From Stenotrophomonas sp. ZAC14D1_NAIMI4_1 (GTDB taxonomy: Bacteria > Pseudomonadota > Gammaproteobacteria > Xanthomonadales > Xanthomonadaceae), in the NCBI RefSeq assembly GCF_003086775.1, contig NZ_CP026001.1, positions 398,429 through 462,428 of the forward strand: a DNA stretch of 64,000 bases, in the 5' to 3' direction. The notes beneath the pieces were generated by a model. That model saw only the letters and a program-made list of their open reading frames with translations, was not told where the DNA came from and searched no databases. Each line of letters begins with the position of its first letter. Position 1 is the stretch's first letter. The position numbers and the translations under genes were made by a program. This document shows, one piece after another, positions 53,031 through 60,084 of this stretch.

Positions 53031-53676
53031 GCCACCACGCATCTCGCCAGCCACCGATGCGGCCAGCGCCGGCCTCCTGGAGATCCGCACGCTGGCCCCG
53101 CAGATCGAGATGGACATCCGTTACGCCGGCCGCAACAACTTCACCGGCGCGCGCGTGCCGGGTTACGAGGCGCCGTCGTGTTACCTGCTGGCCCCGGTGG
53201 CAAAGGCATTGGCTGCGGTGGAGCGTGATCTTCGTGGGGAGGGTTACGCGCTGCGTATCTACGACTGCTATCGCCCGGTGCGTTCGGTGCAGGCCTTCAT
53301 GGCCTGGGTGAACGATCCGCACGAGCAGTCGCGCAAGGCGCTGCAGTATCCGGGGCTGGACAAGCCGCGGCTGCTGGCCGATGGCTACATCGCCGAGCGC
53401 TCGGGCCACAGCCGGGGCGCGACGGTGGACCTGGGGCTGCTGGATTGCCGGGCCGGCGCGTGCGTGGTGATGGACATGGGCACGGATTTCGATTTCTTCG
53501 GCGTGCGCGCGCATACCGACGCGGCGGGGCTGACGGCGGCGCAGCGCGGGAACCGGCAGCGGTTGCTGCAGGCGATGGCGCGGCGCGGGTTTGCCAACTA
53601 CCCGCAGGAGTGGTGGCACTACACGCTGCAGCCGGAACCAGATGCCGGCACCGCGTACGATTTTCCCGTGAGGTGA
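52963..53676 (+). CDS. ddpX: D-alanyl-D-alanine dipeptidase (VanX/DdpX family)
   Basis: A 237-residue zinc dipeptidase that cuts D-Ala-D-Ala. Zinc ligands His149 and Asp156 (SGHSRGATVDLG) and His219, with catalytic Glu216 (EWWH), are in place. A signal peptide (to about THAA) suggests periplasmic location. The start overlaps the serine-hydrolase gene by 68 bp, so the start is uncertain and translation is probably coupled. It salvages D-Ala from stem peptides. Confidence 0.93.
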   Translation: MTSRTCISLGLAIALAGSTHAAEPPRISPATDAASAGLLEIRTLAPQIEMDIRYAGRNNFTGARVPGYEAPSCYLLAPVAKALAAVERDLRGEGYALRIYDCYRPVRSVQAFMAWVNDPHEQSRKALQYPGLDKPRLLADGYIAERSGHSRGATVDLGLLDCRAGACVVMDMGTDFDFFGVRAHTDAAGLTAAQRGNRQRLLQAMARRGFANYPQEWWHYTLQPEPDAGTAYDFPVR

Positions 53677-53759
53677 TGGGGTTTTTTGCAGGGCTTGCAG
53701 CCCTGCACCTGCTTCAAGCCAGGGCAACGTCAACTTCAAGAGCTGGCTTCCTGTGGGAT

Positions 53760-53861
53760 GGCGGGGTGGGTCCGGTTGAGGGGGACGCCGTAAACCCATC
53801 CATGGGGGCTTGGTCGCGCCATCCATGGCGCTCACACCCCCTCAACCGGACCCACCCCGCC
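53760..53861 (+). repeat. Foldback element A: 25-bp perfect stem with 52-nt structured loop
   Basis: Arms 53760-53784 and 53837-53861 are perfectly complementary. The 52-nt loop contains two inner hairpins, CCCAT-CC-ATGGG and GCGCCAT-CC-ATGGCGC. Element B at 54007-54108 has the same loop in reverse orientation but a different stem. Confidence 0.88.
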
Positions 53862-53904
53862 TTCGACAGTTTTTCGCAACCTGTCGGAACGGCGTTCTGC
53901 TCTG

Positions 53905-53981
53905 GTGGGTGCCGACCGCTGGTCGGCACGGATGAATTCATTCGATGTCTGACAGATGTGCCGACCAAGGTCGGCACCCAC
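53905..53981. repeat. SMAG-like inverted pair with GTGG heads
   Basis: GTGG-headed copy 53905-53929 (arm GTGCCGACC) faces CCAC-ended copy 53958-53981. This is the same stem type as the array at 62.9-63.9 kb but with the head changed from GTAG to GTGG. Confidence 0.82.
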
Positions 53982-54006
53982 CAACAGCCGCCGGCCAACT
54001 GTCGAA

Positions 54007-54108
54007 GGCGGGGCACTGTGGGTTTGCGGGGTGTGAGCGCCATGGATGGCGCGACCAAGCCCCCATGGACGGGTTTACGGCGTCCCCGCAAACCCACAGT
54101 GCCCCGCC
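54007..54108 (-). repeat. Foldback element B: 25-bp perfect stem with the same loop inverted
   Basis: Arms 54007-54031 and 54084-54108 pair perfectly. Read on the reverse strand, the loop differs from element A at one base, which keeps a G-T wobble in the inner hairpin. The stem differs from element A at ten positions, each matched by a change in the other arm. Confidence 0.88.
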
Positions 54109-54210
54109 ATCCCACGGAATGCAGGCTCTTGCTGTTGCTTCTGCAGGTGCAGGGCTGCAAGCCCTGCCGATACCCTTACACTCACTACCGCCTCCCAACT
54201 GCCCACCCGC

Positions 54211-54582
54211 ATGAACCTTCCGCTGCACTTCGGCCTGCTCGGCTCGCTCGAAGCCGGTGCCATCGCCCTGCTGGTCGGGCTGCTGGTGTACTTCCTCTGG
54301 CATCACCTGTGCCGCGTGTTCCGCTGGTCCATGGGCCATGCCATCGGCTGGGCCTGCGTGTTCGCGGTGGCCATCTCCGCCGGCATCGATATGTGGAAGC
54401 TGTTCTACATGGGCATCGTGCGGCTGGAATCACCGCTGTATGCGCGCATCTTCCTCTCCACCATCCACGACCCCAACGAACTGGGCAGCCGCGTGGTGCT
54501 GGAAATCGCCGGTGCGCTCTCCGGCGTTGCATTGGGATGGCTCTTGTTCAGTTCGCGGTCATCTGCGCAGAACGTCGATTGA
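54211..54582 (+). CDS. Small inner-membrane protein of unknown function
   Basis: A 123-residue protein with three hydrophobic segments (about 12-35, 47-65 and 97-115). No ribosome-binding site is evident. It starts 44 bases after the foldback region. No family recognised. Confidence 0.68.
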   Translation: MNLPLHFGLLGSLEAGAIALLVGLLVYFLWHHLCRVFRWSMGHAIGWACVFAVAISAGIDMWKLFYMGIVRLESPLYARIFLSTIHDPNELGSRVVLEIAGALSGVALGWLLFSSRSSAQNVD

Positions 54583-54809
54583 CGCAGGTTTTTCGTTGTG
54601 TGCCGGTTAAATCCGGCCGCGCTGAATGCTCGCCTTATGGACCGCTCACTCTGCCCTAACCACCGCGCTAACGCATGCGTCGGGGCGAGTGGTTAATGGG
54701 GTGTATTCACGCCGGTTGCAGCCCAAAATCGATTCAGAAACGCGGTGGCAGGGTAGGTGCCGTGCGGAGACAACACCCCGCGCTCCACCACCCAAAGGAG
54801 ATCCACCTG

Positions 54810-55214
54810 ATGACTATTCGCAACCGCAAGCCCCTGCTCGCCCTGATCGTTGCCGCCGGTAGTGTGCTGGCCGTCCCGGCCATGGCGCAGAGCGCCCAGC
54901 AGCAGGCAGCCCAGGCACAGAATCAGGCGGCGCAGGCCCAGCAGTCGGCAGCCCAGGCGGGTCAGGCGGCTGACCAAGCCTCCAGTGCGGCTGCATCGGC
55001 GCAGGCACAGGCCAGTGGCGGCGGCCAGACCTGGGCCAGCATCGATACCGATGGCAACGGCACCATCAGCAAGTCCGAGGCACAGGTGAACGCGGGCCTG
55101 GCCCAGGTGTTCGACCAGGCCGACACCAACAAGGACGGCGAACTCAGCGCCGACGAGTACAAGGCCTTCGTGGCCGCCCAGCAGGCGGGTGCCGGTGCCG
55201 GCGGTGGCAACTGA
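54810..55214 (+). CDS. Secreted EF-hand calcium-binding protein with an Ala/Gln-rich helix
   Basis: A 134-residue exported protein (signal peptide to PAMAQ). The mature N-terminal region (about 25-70) is Ala/Gln/Ser-rich and likely helical. Two EF-hand loops follow: DTDGNGTISKSE (about 82-93) and DTNKDGELSADE (about 108-119), each with acidic residues at positions 1, 3, 5 and 12. AAAGGAG precedes the start. A calcium-sensing or buffering role is inferred. The 227-bp gap upstream shows no gene. Confidence 0.88.
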   Translation: MTIRNRKPLLALIVAAGSVLAVPAMAQSAQQQAAQAQNQAAQAQQSAAQAGQAADQASSAAASAQAQASGGGQTWASIDTDGNGTISKSEAQVNAGLAQVFDQADTNKDGELSADEYKAFVAAQQAGAGAGGGN

Positions 55215-55277
55215 TCGCCGCCTGACCAGAACCGGTTGAACGGATCCGGTTGCGTTCGGGGCAACCGGTGCATGGGG

Positions 55278-55306
55278 CCCGGGCGGCGTTGGCCGCCCGG
55301 GTTTTT
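55278..55306 (+). terminator. Rho-independent terminator of the EF-hand gene
   Basis: Ten-base-pair stem CCCGGGCGGC/GCCGCCCGGG with loop GTTG, then TTTTTG. Confidence 0.9.
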
Positions 55307-55325
55307 GTTGCCTTCGCCAGCGCTG

Positions 55326-55331
55326 TATCCT
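55326..55331 (+). promoter_or_regulatory. -10-like hexamer directly before the HAD gene
   Basis: TATCCT ends six bases before the ATG, and there is no Shine-Dalgarno sequence in between; consistent with leaderless transcription. Confidence 0.45.
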
Positions 55332-55337
55332 TGTCGC

Positions 55338-56090
55338 ATGAACGTCTCCACGCCTGCGCGCTCGCGCGCCATCGGCCTGGTCGGTTTTGACGGTGACGAC
55401 ACGCTGTGGAAGAGCGAGGACTACTACCGCAAGGCCGAGCAGGATTACCTGGACCTGCTGTCGCGCTACGTCGATGTGCACGACACCCAGACCGCCCGCC
55501 ACCTGCTGGAAGTGCAGCAGCGCAACCTGGCCGTGTTCGGCTATGGGGTGAAGGGCATGGTCCTGTCGATGATCGAAGCGGCCATCGACATCACCGGCCA
55601 GCGCATCGACGCCAAGGACATCCAGCGCATGCTGGACATCGGCCATGACACCCTGCGCCACCCGGTCGATCTGATCGACGGCGTGCGCGAATCGGTGGCA
55701 GCCATCGCCGAGCAGTACCCGGTGGTGCTGATCACCAAGGGCGACCTGTTCCACCAGGAAGCCAAGATCAAGGTGGCCAAGCTGCACGAGCTGTTCCCGC
55801 GCATCGAGATCGTCTCGGAAAAGGACCCGGAAACCTACGCCCGCGTGCTGGCCGAATTCGACCTGCCGATGCAGCAGTTCGTGATGGTCGGCAACTCGCT
55901 GCGCTCGGATATCGAGCCGGTGGTCACCCTCGGCGGCTGGGGCATCCACACCCCGTACGCGGTCACCTGGGCGCACGAAACCCAGCATGGCGTGGCCGAC
56001 GACGAACCGCGCATGGTCACCGCCGATACCGCCTGGGATTGGCCGGCCGCGCTGGCCGCGATCGAGGCCAAGGCCGCTGCAGCGGCCTGA
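55338..56090 (+). CDS. HAD family hydrolase
   Basis: A 250-residue phosphatase-type HAD protein. Motif I is FDGDDTLW with the nucleophile Asp, motif II is VLITKGD, the Lys of motif III is in SEKDPETY and motif IV is MVGNSLRSDI. A helical cap (about 35-110) lies between motifs I and II. Substrate not predictable from sequence; a phosphoester is likely. It is followed by a short periplasmic protein gene. Confidence 0.9.
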   Translation: MNVSTPARSRAIGLVGFDGDDTLWKSEDYYRKAEQDYLDLLSRYVDVHDTQTARHLLEVQQRNLAVFGYGVKGMVLSMIEAAIDITGQRIDAKDIQRMLDIGHDTLRHPVDLIDGVRESVAAIAEQYPVVLITKGDLFHQEAKIKVAKLHELFPRIEIVSEKDPETYARVLAEFDLPMQQFVMVGNSLRSDIEPVVTLGGWGIHTPYAVTWAHETQHGVADDEPRMVTADTAWDWPAALAAIEAKAAAAA

Positions 56091-56109
56091 CAGGGCCCGG
56101 CGGCTGCGG

Positions 56110-56115
56110 CAGAAT
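56110..56115 (+). promoter_or_regulatory. -10-like hexamer directly before the 56122 gene
   Basis: CAGAAT ends six bases before the ATG. Same arrangement as at pnuC, the HAD gene and glnE. Confidence 0.4.
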
Positions 56116-56121
56116 CGGGGC

Positions 56122-56610
56122 ATGAAGCGCTTTCCGACCCTGCTGCTGTCGCTCCTGTTGCTGGCGCCAGCCACCGTGCTGGCCCAGCAGACCGCCGAAC
56201 GTTCGGCGGCCTACACGGTGGAAACCGGTGACCGTTGGCTGGATGCCCAGCTGCAGGACATCAACCACTACGCCGAGCGTTACCCCGATGCCTTCCTCGA
56301 TGAGGTATCGCGCTACGCCAACGTGCCGCGCGGTTATGTCAGCGCGCTGTTCACCACCCACGGCTGGCAGGCCGGCGATATCTACTTCGCCTGCTTCTGG
56401 GCCAAGGCCAGCGGCCAGACCTGCCGCGACAGCGTGCGTGCCTTCAGCCAGAACCCGGAAGGGGGCTGGGAGGCGGTGGTCACGCGGATGCCGGTGAAGC
56501 CGGACAATTTGCATGTCCGCGCGGTGCGCCACGCCATCGTGGCCAGCTACGAGCACTGGGACCGGCCGATCACCCTCGATGCCACCCTGAAGCGCCAGCT
56601 GCAGCGGTAG
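56122..56610 (+). CDS. Periplasmic protein of unknown function
   Basis: A 162-residue protein with a signal peptide (to VLAQQ). The mature part is helical with conserved-looking aromatic residues (HYAERYPDAFLDEVSRYANVPRG, YFACFWAK) and two Cys (ACFW and TCRDS). The TAG stop is formed by the GTAG head of a SMAG palindrome. Likely a xanthomonad family with no assigned role. Confidence 0.78.
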   Translation: MKRFPTLLLSLLLLAPATVLAQQTAERSAAYTVETGDRWLDAQLQDINHYAERYPDAFLDEVSRYANVPRGYVSALFTTHGWQAGDIYFACFWAKASGQTCRDSVRAFSQNPEGGWEAVVTRMPVKPDNLHVRAVRHAIVASYEHWDRPITLDATLKRQLQR

Positions 56611-56663
56611 TGCCGGCCGCTGGCCGGCACCTCCTGCGGTTGCCGGCCAGCGGCCGGCACTAC
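56607..56663. repeat. SMAG inverted pair (TGCCGGCC arm), supplies a stop codon
   Basis: GTAG-headed copy 56607-56629 and CTAC-ended copy 56641-56663. Bases 56608-56610 are the stop codon of the preceding gene. Confidence 0.9.
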
Positions 56664-56759
56664 CGGTCCCAGGTCATGCTGCTCTGCATATCGCCCCCAT
56701 CGCGCACACCGGCGACAATACGGCCCTTGCCGTTCCCCGTTCCCGCATTCGAGTGACTG

Positions 56760-58124
56760 ATGAGCGCCTCTTTCGTTTCGCCTGATGTGATCCGCCGCCT
56801 GTTCGCCCAGGCCATGTCCCGCATGTACCGCACCGAAGTGCCGCTGTACGGCACGCTGGTGGAACTGGTGGAGCGGATCAACGCACAGGTGCTTGCCCAG
56901 GACCCGGCGCTGGCCGCGCAGCTGCAGCGCAACGACGAGCGCGCACGCCTGGACGAAGAGCGCCACGGCGCGATCCGCGTCGGCACCGCGCAGGAGCTGG
57001 CCACGCTGCGCCGCCTGTTCGCGGTGATGGGCATGTTCCCGGTCGCCTACTACGACCTGTCGGTGGCGGGCGTGCCGGTGCATTCCACGGCCTTCCGTCC
57101 GCTCACCGGCGCGGCGCTGGCGCAGAACCCGTTCCGCGTGTTCACCTCGCTGCTGCGGCTGGAGCTGATCGAGGACGAAACCCTGCGCGCCGAGTCCGCG
57201 CGCATCCTCGAACGCCGCCGCATCTTCACCGAGGGCGCGCTGGCGCTGATCGACCAGGCCGAGCGTGACGGTGGCCTGTCGCAGGCCGATGCCGAGCGCT
57301 TCGTTGCCGAGGCACTGGAAACCTTCCGCTGGCACGGCGATGCCACGGTCGACCTGCCCACCTACCACGCGCTGCACGATGCACATCGGCTGGTGGCCGA
57401 CGTGGTCAGCTTCCGTGGGCCGCACATCAACCACCTCACCCCGCGCACGCTGGATATCGATGCCGCACAGGCGGCGATGATCGAGCACGGCATGGTGGCC
57501 AAAGCGGTCATCGAAGGCCCGCCGCGCCGCGCCTGCCCGATCCTGCTGCGGCAGACCAGCTTCAAGGCGCTGGAAGAGGCCGTGCATTTCCCGGGCGGTG
57601 AAGGCGGCGCTGCCGGCACACATACCGCGCGCTTCGGCGAGATCGAGCAGCGTGGCCTGGCCCTGACCCCGAAGGGCCGCGCGCTGTACGACCAGCTGTT
57701 GTCGCAGGCCCGCGATGCCGGCGGCGAAGGCAGCACCGGCGGTGACTACGGCCAGCGCCTGCAGGCGGTGTTTGCCAGCTTCCCCGATGACCACGACACC
57801 CTGCGCCAGGAAGGGCTGGGCTATTACCGTTACCAGCTGACCGAGGCCGGCCGCGCCGCGCCGGAACGCGTGGCCGATCTGCCGGCCGAAGTGCTGGTGG
57901 CCGCCGGCCTGGCCACGGCCGACCCGATCGTCTACGAGGATTTCCTGCCGGTCAGCGCCGCGGGCATCTTCCAGTCCAACCTGGGCGGCGAAGAGCAGCG
58001 TGCCTATGCCGCGCACGCCAACCGCGAAGCGTTCGAGCAGGCGATGGGCGTGGCGGTGAACGACGAGTTCGAGATCTACGAACGGCTGCAAGCCGAATCG
58101 CTGGCGGCGCTGCGCGCCGTTTGA
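56760..58124 (+). CDS. hglS: 2-oxoadipate dioxygenase/decarboxylase HglS-like (DUF1338)
   Basis: A 454-residue VOC-fold iron enzyme of the HglS/YdcJ family, converting 2-oxoadipate to D-2-hydroxyglutarate in D-lysine catabolism. The iron ligands known in Pseudomonas HglS correspond to His69 (ERHGAIR), His225 (INHLTPR) and Glu294 (FGEIEQRG). Length agrees with the family. Other lysine-pathway genes are not visible here, so the pathway link is inferred from family. Confidence 0.9.
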   Translation: MSASFVSPDVIRRLFAQAMSRMYRTEVPLYGTLVELVERINAQVLAQDPALAAQLQRNDERARLDEERHGAIRVGTAQELATLRRLFAVMGMFPVAYYDLSVAGVPVHSTAFRPLTGAALAQNPFRVFTSLLRLELIEDETLRAESARILERRRIFTEGALALIDQAERDGGLSQADAERFVAEALETFRWHGDATVDLPTYHALHDAHRLVADVVSFRGPHINHLTPRTLDIDAAQAAMIEHGMVAKAVIEGPPRRACPILLRQTSFKALEEAVHFPGGEGGAAGTHTARFGEIEQRGLALTPKGRALYDQLLSQARDAGGEGSTGGDYGQRLQAVFASFPDDHDTLRQEGLGYYRYQLTEAGRAAPERVADLPAEVLVAAGLATADPIVYEDFLPVSAAGIFQSNLGGEEQRAYAAHANREAFEQAMGVAVNDEFEIYERLQAESLAALRAV

Positions 58125-58126
58125 GG

Positions 58127-58180
58127 GTAGAGCCGGCCGCTGGCCGGCTGTTGATGGTGCCGGCCAGCGGCCGGCACTAC
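58127..58180. repeat. SMAG inverted pair (GCCGGCC arm)
   Basis: GTAG-headed copy 58127-58149 and CTAC-ended copy 58158-58180 between convergent genes. Confidence 0.9.
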
Positions 58181-58189
58181 CCCTGGCAA

Positions 58190-59704
58190 TCAGCCCTTCA
58201 TCGTGCCGGTATCCAGCCAACGCTGGTGCCACGACAGCGCTTCGGGCAGCAGGTGCGGGGTGTGCTTGCCGTAGCTTTCGCGGCTGGCGCGGTCGAAGTA
58301 GTCCTGCAGCTGCGGGCGGAAATCCGGGTGCGCGCAGTTGTCGATCAGCACCTGCGCGCGCTTGCGCGGGGTCAGCCCGCGCAGATCGGCCAGGCCCTGT
58401 TCGGTCACGATCACCGACACGTCGTGCTCGGTGTGGTCGACATGGCTCACCATCGGCGTAATCGCCGAAATCGTGCCGTTCTTCGCCGTGGACGGGCTGA
58501 GGAAGGCCGACAGGAAACCGTTGCGGGCGAAGTCACCCGAACCGCCGATGCCGTTCATGATCCGCGTGCCCATCACGTGCGTCGAATTGACGTTGCCGTA
58601 GATGTCCACTTCGATCATGCCGTTCATGCCGATGCAGCCCAGGCGGCGCACCAGTTCCGGGTGGTTGGAGATTTCCTGCGTGCGCATGATGATGCGTTCG
58701 CGGTAGAAATCGATGTGCTCCTTGAACGTCTCGTTGGCCTGCGGGCTCAGCGCGAAACCGGTGCACGAGGCATAGCTCAGCACGCCGTCGCGCAGCAGGT
58801 CGAGCATGCCGTCCTGGATCACTTCGGTGAACGCGGCCAGATCGCGGAAACCGCTCTTGGCCAGGCCCGCCAGCACCGCGTTGGGAATGTTGCCCACGCC
58901 CGACTGCAGCGGCAGCAGGTTCGGCGGCAGGCGGCCCTTCTTCACCTCGTGCTTGAGGAACTCGATCAGGTGCGAGGCGATCTGCTCGCTGGTCGCATCG
59001 ATGGGGCTGAAGGGGCTGTTGCGGTCCGGGCCGTTGGTGCGCACCACCGCCACGATCTTGTCCGGGTCGCAGCGCAGCGCGGTATCGCCGATGCGGTCGT
59101 TGGCGTTCACCAGCGGAATCGGCTTGCGGTGCGGCGGCAGTGCGGTGCCGTAGTAGATGTCATGCATGCCGTCGACGCCGGCCGGCTGCCATTCGTTGAC
59201 CTCGACGATCACCTTCTTGGCCAGGTCCAGCCAGGTCTTGTTGTTGCCCACCGAAGTGGAGGGCACCAGCGAGCCATCTTCGCGGATGGCCGACACTTCG
59301 ATCACGGCGGTATCGATCTCGCCGTAGAAGCCGAACCAGACGTGCTGGGCGACGTGGCTGAGGTGGATGTCAATGTAATCCAGCTTGCCCTCGTTGATGC
59401 GGTTGCGCGCATCCGGGTCGCTCTGGAACGGCATGCGCATGGCGATGCCATCGGCCTTGGCCAGCGCACCATCGAGTTCCGGCGCGGTGGAGGCGCCGGT
59501 CATCAGCTTGATCTGGAAGGGCAGGCCCTGGGCGTGCACCGTCTCGATGCGGCGGGCCAGTTCCACGGGAACGGCCTTGGGGTAGCCGGAACCGGTGAAG
59601 CCACTCATGGCGACGGTTTCACCGGGCTGGATCAGCGCGGCTGCGGCCTCGGCGGAGACCACGCGGTCACGGAGACGCGCGTTGGCGATGCGATCAACAG
59701 ACAT
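58190..59704 (-). CDS. Acetyl-CoA hydrolase/succinyl-CoA:acetate CoA-transferase
   Basis: A 504-residue CoA-transferase of the Ach1/AarC/ScpC family. The catalytic Glu294 lies in FTEVIQDGM, at the same position as in AarC, and the Gly-rich CoA-binding loops (NSTHVMG, GGSGDFARNG) follow. It likely moves CoA between succinate, acetate or propionate. A single gene with no evident operon partner. Confidence 0.93.
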   Translation of the reverse strand: MSVDRIANARLRDRVVSAEAAAALIQPGETVAMSGFTGSGYPKAVPVELARRIETVHAQGLPFQIKLMTGASTAPELDGALAKADGIAMRMPFQSDPDARNRINEGKLDYIDIHLSHVAQHVWFGFYGEIDTAVIEVSAIREDGSLVPSTSVGNNKTWLDLAKKVIVEVNEWQPAGVDGMHDIYYGTALPPHRKPIPLVNANDRIGDTALRCDPDKIVAVVRTNGPDRNSPFSPIDATSEQIASHLIEFLKHEVKKGRLPPNLLPLQSGVGNIPNAVLAGLAKSGFRDLAAFTEVIQDGMLDLLRDGVLSYASCTGFALSPQANETFKEHIDFYRERIIMRTQEISNHPELVRRLGCIGMNGMIEVDIYGNVNSTHVMGTRIMNGIGGSGDFARNGFLSAFLSPSTAKNGTISAITPMVSHVDHTEHDVSVIVTEQGLADLRGLTPRKRAQVLIDNCAHPDFRPQLQDYFDRASRESYGKHTPHLLPEALSWHQRWLDTGTMKG

Positions 59705-59784
59705 GACGACACGTGTTTCAGGGGGGAATCCCGATTATCGGCCATCCCCCGCCGTACGGGGCGTTCTACCTTCGTGGAATGGCT

Positions 59785-59932
59785 TTTCCGGGCTGCGGGC
59801 TACCATACCCACCAGTTCTGTTTTGCAGTGCAGCGTGCAATGTCCTTCCGCAGCCCGCAGGATGGCCCTGCATCCCGACGTGGGGGAGGGAGCAGAGCCC
59901 GCTGGCAGTTCGCTGCAAGCGGGCTTTTTTAT
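59785..59932 (+). ncRNA. Candidate structured RNA with terminator before glnE
   Basis: The 380-bp gap between the CoA-transferase and glnE holds no gene. GGGCTGCGG (59790-59798) can pair with CCGCAGCCC (59848-59856), and a strong terminator (GCCCGCT ... AGCGGGC, then TTTTTT) ends at 59930. A terminator with no gene in front of it suggests a small RNA on the + strand. The promoter is not clear. Confidence 0.42.
59897..59932 (+). terminator. Rho-independent terminator (orphan, possible sRNA end)
   Basis: A stem of GCCCGCT/AGCGGGC with an inner GCAG/CTGC and TTCG loop, followed by TTTTTTATT. Confidence 0.85.
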
Positions 59933-59971
59933 TGCCTTCAGCCAAAGCTGAATGCGGGGCATGCTCTACCG

Positions 59972-60044
59972 GTAGTGCCGGCCGCTGGCCGGCAACCCGC
60001 AACCGGCAACCTGCGCACCCCTGCCGGCCAGCGGCCGGCACTAC
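59972..60044. repeat. SMAG inverted pair (TGCCGGCC arm)
   Basis: GTAG-headed copy 59972-59994 and CTAC-ended copy 60022-60044, just upstream of the glnE promoter region. Confidence 0.9.
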
Positions 60045-60072
60045 CGGGTCCGTTGCGCCCCGGCCGGGTCGA

Positions 60073-60078
60073 TACAAT
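60073..60078 (+). promoter_or_regulatory. -10-like hexamer directly before glnE
   Basis: TACAAT ends six bases before the ATG; transcription would start at or near the start codon (leaderless, inference). Confidence 0.5.
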
Positions 60079-60084
60079 CGACCC

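Larger units (their letters stand above)
53688..54167. repeat. Composite inverted-repeat region (480 bp) between ddpX and a small membrane gene
   Basis: The gap between genes is an imperfect inverted repeat. From the outside inward, each half holds a small hairpin (GCAGGGCT/AGCCCTGC; 53688-53706 and 54149-54167), a variable spacer, GTGGGATGGCGGGG, a 102-base foldback element, and TTCGACAGTT. The centre is an inverted pair of SMAG-like palindromes. There is no gene in the interval. Confidence 0.85.

Noticed and set aside
53760..54108. Terminal inverted repeats of an insertion sequence
   Set aside because: There is no transposase frame between the elements, and the repeats are complete hairpins rather than IS ends.
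59785..59932. 6S RNA
   Set aside because: The ends do not pair into the long closing stem of 6S RNA, and the position before glnE is not the usual one. Kept only as an unnamed candidate.
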